Positions 60,095-64,000 of a stretch of DNA of 64,000 nucleotides are shown piece after piece (the stretch's first letter is position 1; every line of letters begins with the position of its first letter). The position numbers and the translations under genes were made by a program. Source of the DNA: Coenobita brevimanus (Eukaryota > Arthropoda > Malacostraca > Decapoda > Coenobitidae). The notes beneath the pieces were generated by a model. That model worked only from the letters and a program-made list of their open reading frames with translations, did no database searches and had not been told where the DNA came from. The DNA is taken from positions 2,045,001 to 2,109,000 of the forward strand of contig CM064684.1 in assembly GCA_032717465.1 (NCBI GenBank), in the 5' to 3' direction.

Positions 60095-61582
60095 ACCAAG
60101 CCACTCAATGACTAAGTTTCCCCCTGGGGAAGGGGGGATAGAATACCTCCTCAGTATCCCTGCTTGTCGTAAAAACCGTCTAAAAGGGGCACTTTAATCT
60201 TCATCCTTCCTCTTTTCCCCCTCTGCTTCTTGTACTTTATCTGTCCCACCTCTCTGCCTTATATTTTCACTTTAATACCCACCCAACTCCTATTGTAGTG
60301 CCATATAGTCATTGACTGGCTTGCTGCTACCTTTCCTTTCTTTTTTTTTTTCTTTTTTTTTTTTTCAATAATCCATTCCATTCAATGACTAAGTTATATG
60401 GCACTAACTTGGGTGGGTATTGAAAATATATGGCAGAGAGGTGGAACAGATAAAGTACAAGAAACAGAGGGGGAAAAGGGGAAGGATTTTTAGTGGGCTT
60501 TTACGACAAGCAGGGATACTGAGGAAGTATTCTATCCCCCCCTCCCCGAGGGGAAAGGATTCGTGAGATAACCGTGACTGGGAGTTGGCTTAGTTTCCAT
60601 TGATAGCACCCCTCTGGGGAGGGGGGACAGAATACTTCCTCAGTATCCCTGCTTGTGGCAAAAGGGGCACTTTAATCTCCATCCTTCCCCTCTTCCCACT
60701 CTGCTCCTGTACTTTATCTGTCTTACCTCTCTGCCTTACATTTTCACTTTAATACCCACCAAACCCTCTTCCATTATAGTGCCATGTAGTCATTGTTTTA
60801 GCTTGGTTCTGGCGCTTATTATTCACCTCCTCTTGTACTTCATGTGTCTTATCTTTCAGCCTTATATTTTCACTTTAATAACCACCCAACCCCCTTCCAC
60901 CTCAGTGCCATATTTTCATTGGCTTGGTGCTAACTTTTGCTCTTTTTTTTTATTTTTTATTACTGTATTCAATGTATTTCCACTGATAGTACAGTACATA
61001 AATATATCCTGTGCTACTGGACACGACAGGGTTTATGTTACTGCACATGTGTGCAGATTTAAATAAATGATTGGTATTAAAATATGCTAATCAGTGATGT
61101 GTAGTAATGTACCCAATGTGCTGAATAACCTAACTTAGGATTTTTTTTTTAAATTTCCCATAACAACTAGTATCTGAAGTGATCTCAGTAACGTAACTGA
61201 TAAGGGTCTTAACTTTATCATTATCCATTGAATCAGTAGCAGTGCTGTAACAGTGTGAACAGCAAACTTCACTAAGCATACCCTACTGGAGTGCATACTG
61301 TTTTCATAGTGTTTGGAGTTAAAAGTACTTTTCCATAAATGAAATTCAGAGGCTAATTTTTATTTCACATTGACTGAACTTGAACTATACTGGACTAGCC
61401 TAACACTCTTATGTGAGATTTCTCAAAACTAAAGGGAGATGTAAGATTTCTCAAAACTAAAGGGATTGGATTGGATAATTGGAACAAAAAGGAAAAGGAA
61501 AATCCAGCACCAAGCCACTTATTGACTCTATGGCATTTAAAAGGGGTTGGGTGGGTATTAAAGTGAATATATAACGCAGACA
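60095..61582. mobile_element. Cluster of about five SINE-E copies in both orientations (spacer of the inverted repeat)
   Basis: Copies at about 60095-60360 (+), 60361-60560 (-), 60600-60790 (+), 60820-60960 (+, partial) and 61490-61582 (-, partial). Shared words are CCTCAGTATCCCTGCTTGTCG, TAAAAGGGGCACTTTAATC, CACCTCTCTGCCTTATATTT and CACTTTAATACCCACC. The CAGTATCCCTGCTTGTCGTA block also occurs in the LINE-A leader at 36117. Confidence 0.65.
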
Positions 61583-62755
61583 GGAAGCTATCTAAATATG
61601 TTTGCAGATGATGCAAAAATTCAAAAGAAAATTACTAACATAGATTCTTGCAAAGAGCTCCTTCATGAATGGAGCAATAAATGGCAAATGGAATTTAATG
61701 TGGATAAGTGTCATGTAATAAAATTTGGTAAAAGTGAGAAAAGACCAGATTGGTATTATAAATTAGGAAGATCAACCCTACACATATCAGAAAAGGAGAA
61801 GGACCTAGGAGTAATTATCAGTCACAGACTATCTCCTGATGATCACATCAGTGAGAAGGTACGAAACATGTATACATTGCTTGCTGATATGAGAATTGCA
61901 TTCACATATATAAATGAAGATATGCTGAGGAAGATATTCATCAGACCAACTCTGGAGTATGCATCACAGTAGTCTGGAATCCTCATCTCAAAAAACACAG
62001 ATAAGATTGAAAAAATACAACGGGCCACTACAAGATGGGTATCAAGCTTAAGGGATTTAAGTTACTGAGAAAGACTGGAAAGATTGAATTTACCAACACT
62101 GCAGGAGAGGAGGAGACATGATTATGCTATATAAATGCATATCAGGGGAACAGAAAATAGACATAAATGAATATATATCATATGTGTGAAGCATCAGCAA
62201 GGGGACATTGCAAAATACAGCATAAAAAGAGAGGTGATAAAGATGTAAGGAAATTCAGTTTCCCTAATAGGACAATTGATCAGTGGAATGCACAACCGAA
62301 TGAGGTAGTGTGTGCCAAAACTATTTATAATTTCAAGGATATGTATGATAAAAACGGTTTAATACACGGGACAGTACGAGCTTGACTCATTCCTGTGAAG
62401 ATTCAAAGCTAAGGCAATCCTCACGCCTAACAGATTAGATAACTCGTCCCCAGATGATTAATTATAACTATGTTTATCCAACCTAACTCATTCATACCTT
62501 AGAAATTCGAATTTTTACTGCTTTCCGCCTAACCTAATTTAATTTAAGGGCGGAAACTACCCGAGAAAGCTTTGAGACGAATGATATGAGACGCCGGAAT
62601 GACCATTTGCCGTTTGTAAACAAAGGGCGAGAGGCTCCGATCATGTTACCCCTACAGAGATCAGAGGACAAATGGCATATTTGTGGCGGCCTCTGGCAAC
62701 CACCGCGCATGCGCCGTAGGGGGCGGACAGGGGGACAGATCATAACGCTACACCG
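61583..62755 (+). repeat. Right arm of the 1.17-kb inverted repeat
   Basis: Mirror of 58312-59482. Contains the second LINE-E copy (NMFADDAKIQ start at 61598, CEASARGHCKIQHKKRGDKD at about 62190) and the promoter-like GC-rich end at 62580-62755. Confidence 0.93.
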
Positions 62756-62929
62756 GCCTGCAGGATATGTACAGGGAATCTTTCAACGAACGAACAACGA
62801 ACTCTTTTGACAGAATTCCCAAAGGCACAAAGAGGGTTGGAAAAAATCTTATTTAAAAAAAAATCCAACTAAAAAAAAATCGATTTCCTTTTTTTTTTAA
62901 TCTGTGATTTTTTTCCAACCCTGAAAATT

Positions 62930-63137
62930 ACACGTGTATAGAAACTCGAACGCCGAACGTTGAAGGAAACTGGCCGGCGGAGGCTGGTGCGTGTGAACTC
63001 TTACCATTAGTGTTGTGATACTGGCTTACTTACTTATCAACGGCTTATCTCCAACTTATCCTCAGAATCAGTGAGTGACAGAGACTACGCAGGACCAAGG
63101 AGGATCGTGAATAAGGCCAGGATAAGGAGAAAACAGC
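62930..63137 (+). promoter_or_regulatory. GC-rich leader upstream of a candidate new gene
   Basis: Non-repetitive, CpG-containing sequence (CGAACGCCGAACG, GGCCGGCGGAGG) between the inverted repeat and an ATG in good context. A promoter or 5' UTR role is inferred from composition and position only. Confidence 0.3.
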
Positions 63138-63210
63138 ATGGCGTCACTACCCACCCCAAGGAGGGAACGCCAACGTCAGTGGATCAAAGACAACCGTTTA
63201 TTTCAGAAAG
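63138..63210 (+). CDS. Candidate first coding exon of an unidentified gene
   Basis: CAGCATGG gives a good start context. The 24 codons begin MASLPTPRRERQRQWIKDNR and stay open to a strong donor AAAG|GTAAGC (phase 1). The peptide is basic, and I do not recognise a family. Later exons would lie beyond the window. It may be spurious. Confidence 0.45.
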
Positions 63211-63455
63211 GTAAGCCGTGGAAAGTTAGTCAAAATGCAAAATTGATATGTTGAATGGAAAATTTTGATGATATATGTAGTATTTAAGCACATATCTTTA
63301 TTTTTTATGTGAACTCCATGCTGGCCTAATGCTTCATAAAAATTCATCTATCATCATCATTAGGATTTCTTTGGAATTATAATATATTCAAGCAGGGGCC
63401 ATTAATATCACAATTTCGGGTTGGAAGTTTTATATATGTATGGACACTGCAACCA

Positions 63456-63486
<31 letters not shown>

Positions 63487-63530
63487 CAATATAATTTTCG
63501 TTATTATTGTAGTTTTGGACAGCCACACCC

Positions 63531-63625
63531 TTGACGTAGGCTAAATAGGTTAGGTTATCTGTTGGGGTAGTTAAGTTTGGTTAGGTTAGATTAATTAGGT
63601 TGGGTAAGGTTAGATTAGGTTAGAA
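63531..63625. repeat. Degenerate GGTTA (TTAGG-like) tract
   Basis: GGTTAGGTTATCTGTTGG, GGTTAGGTTAGATTAATTAGG and TTAGATTAGGTTAG resemble the arthropod telomere repeat but are too irregular to be an active telomere. Confidence 0.55.
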
Positions 63626-63667
63626 ATAAAATCTGAATAACCCTGACTTCAAAACTGCAAATTTACC

Positions 63668-64000
63668 TCTGATATAACCACAATTTTAATATAATTTTCC
63701 CACTAATTTCAGTATTATATTCTCTCTGATATAACCACAATTTCAATATTATATTCTGATATAACCACAATTTCAATATTATATTCTTTCTTATATAACC
63801 ACAATTTCAATATTATATTCTTTCTAATATAACCACAATTTCAATATTATATTCTTTCTTATATAACCACAATTTCAATATTATATTCTGATATAACCAC
63901 AATTTCAATATTATATTCTTTCTTATATAACCACAATTTCAATATTATATTCTTTCTAATATAACCATAATTTCAGTATTATATTCTTTCTAATATAACC
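63668..64000. repeat. 30/34-bp AT-rich minisatellite running off the window
   Basis: The unit TATAACCACAATTTCAATAT+TATATTCTTTCTTA (34 nt) alternates with a 30-nt version ending TATATTCTGA. About ten units are visible and the array continues past 64000. Confidence 0.95.

Overview
The window looks like arthropod nuclear DNA, most likely from a decapod crustacean. The inference rests on long introns full of non-LTR retrotransposons, tRNA-derived SINEs, (TATC)n/(GATA)n retroelement tails, degenerate TTAGG-type tracts, and a host gene of arthropod type. No prokaryotic or organellar features were seen.

One host gene fills most of the window: VPS11, the beta-propeller/alpha-solenoid/RING-H2 subunit shared by the CORVET and HOPS endolysosomal tethering complexes. 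It lies on the + strand from 689 to 49812. I could place 22 coding exons, all with GT/AG borders. Their summed length (3573 nt) is an exact multiple of three and gives a 1190-residue protein. Exons 1-19 (928 residues) match the usual family length. Exons 20-22 add a tail of about 262 residues ending in six Asn-Pro-Phe (NPF) motifs. A possible first exon of a second gene lies at 63138-63210, after a GC-rich promoter-like stretch.

The introns hold: (i) at least 16 copies of one RTE-like LINE (called LINE-A) with (TATC/GATA)n tails, including two long copies at 4986-8020 (-) and 36007-39276 (+); (ii) fragments of three or four other LINE families; (iii) several tRNA-headed SINE families; (iv) four TA-flanked, CAGTAA-ended pogo/Tigger-like non-autonomous DNA elements, one of which encodes a PCNA-binding-type motif; (v) decayed tandem copies of VPS11 exons 7, 15 and 16.

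Downstream of VPS11 (50.0-62.8 kb) is a nested transposon block. It contains an envelope-like retroelement remnant split by a TTAA-flanked piggyBac-like element, and two GC-rich solo-LTR-like elements (52439-54205 and 55272-57507) that each carry an array of a short motif at about 27-30 nt spacing. It ends in a 1.17-kb near-perfect inverted repeat (58312-59482 and 61583-62755) built around a CR1/L2-like LINE. The last kilobase has a TTAGG-like tract and a 30/34-bp minisatellite running off the window. The most unusual signals are the two LTR motif arrays, the VPS11 NPF tail, the LINE whose 5' end is a tRNA-like sequence inside its target-site duplication, and the PIP-box pogo-like element.

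Family matches come from recognition of motifs and remembered family features, not from searches.
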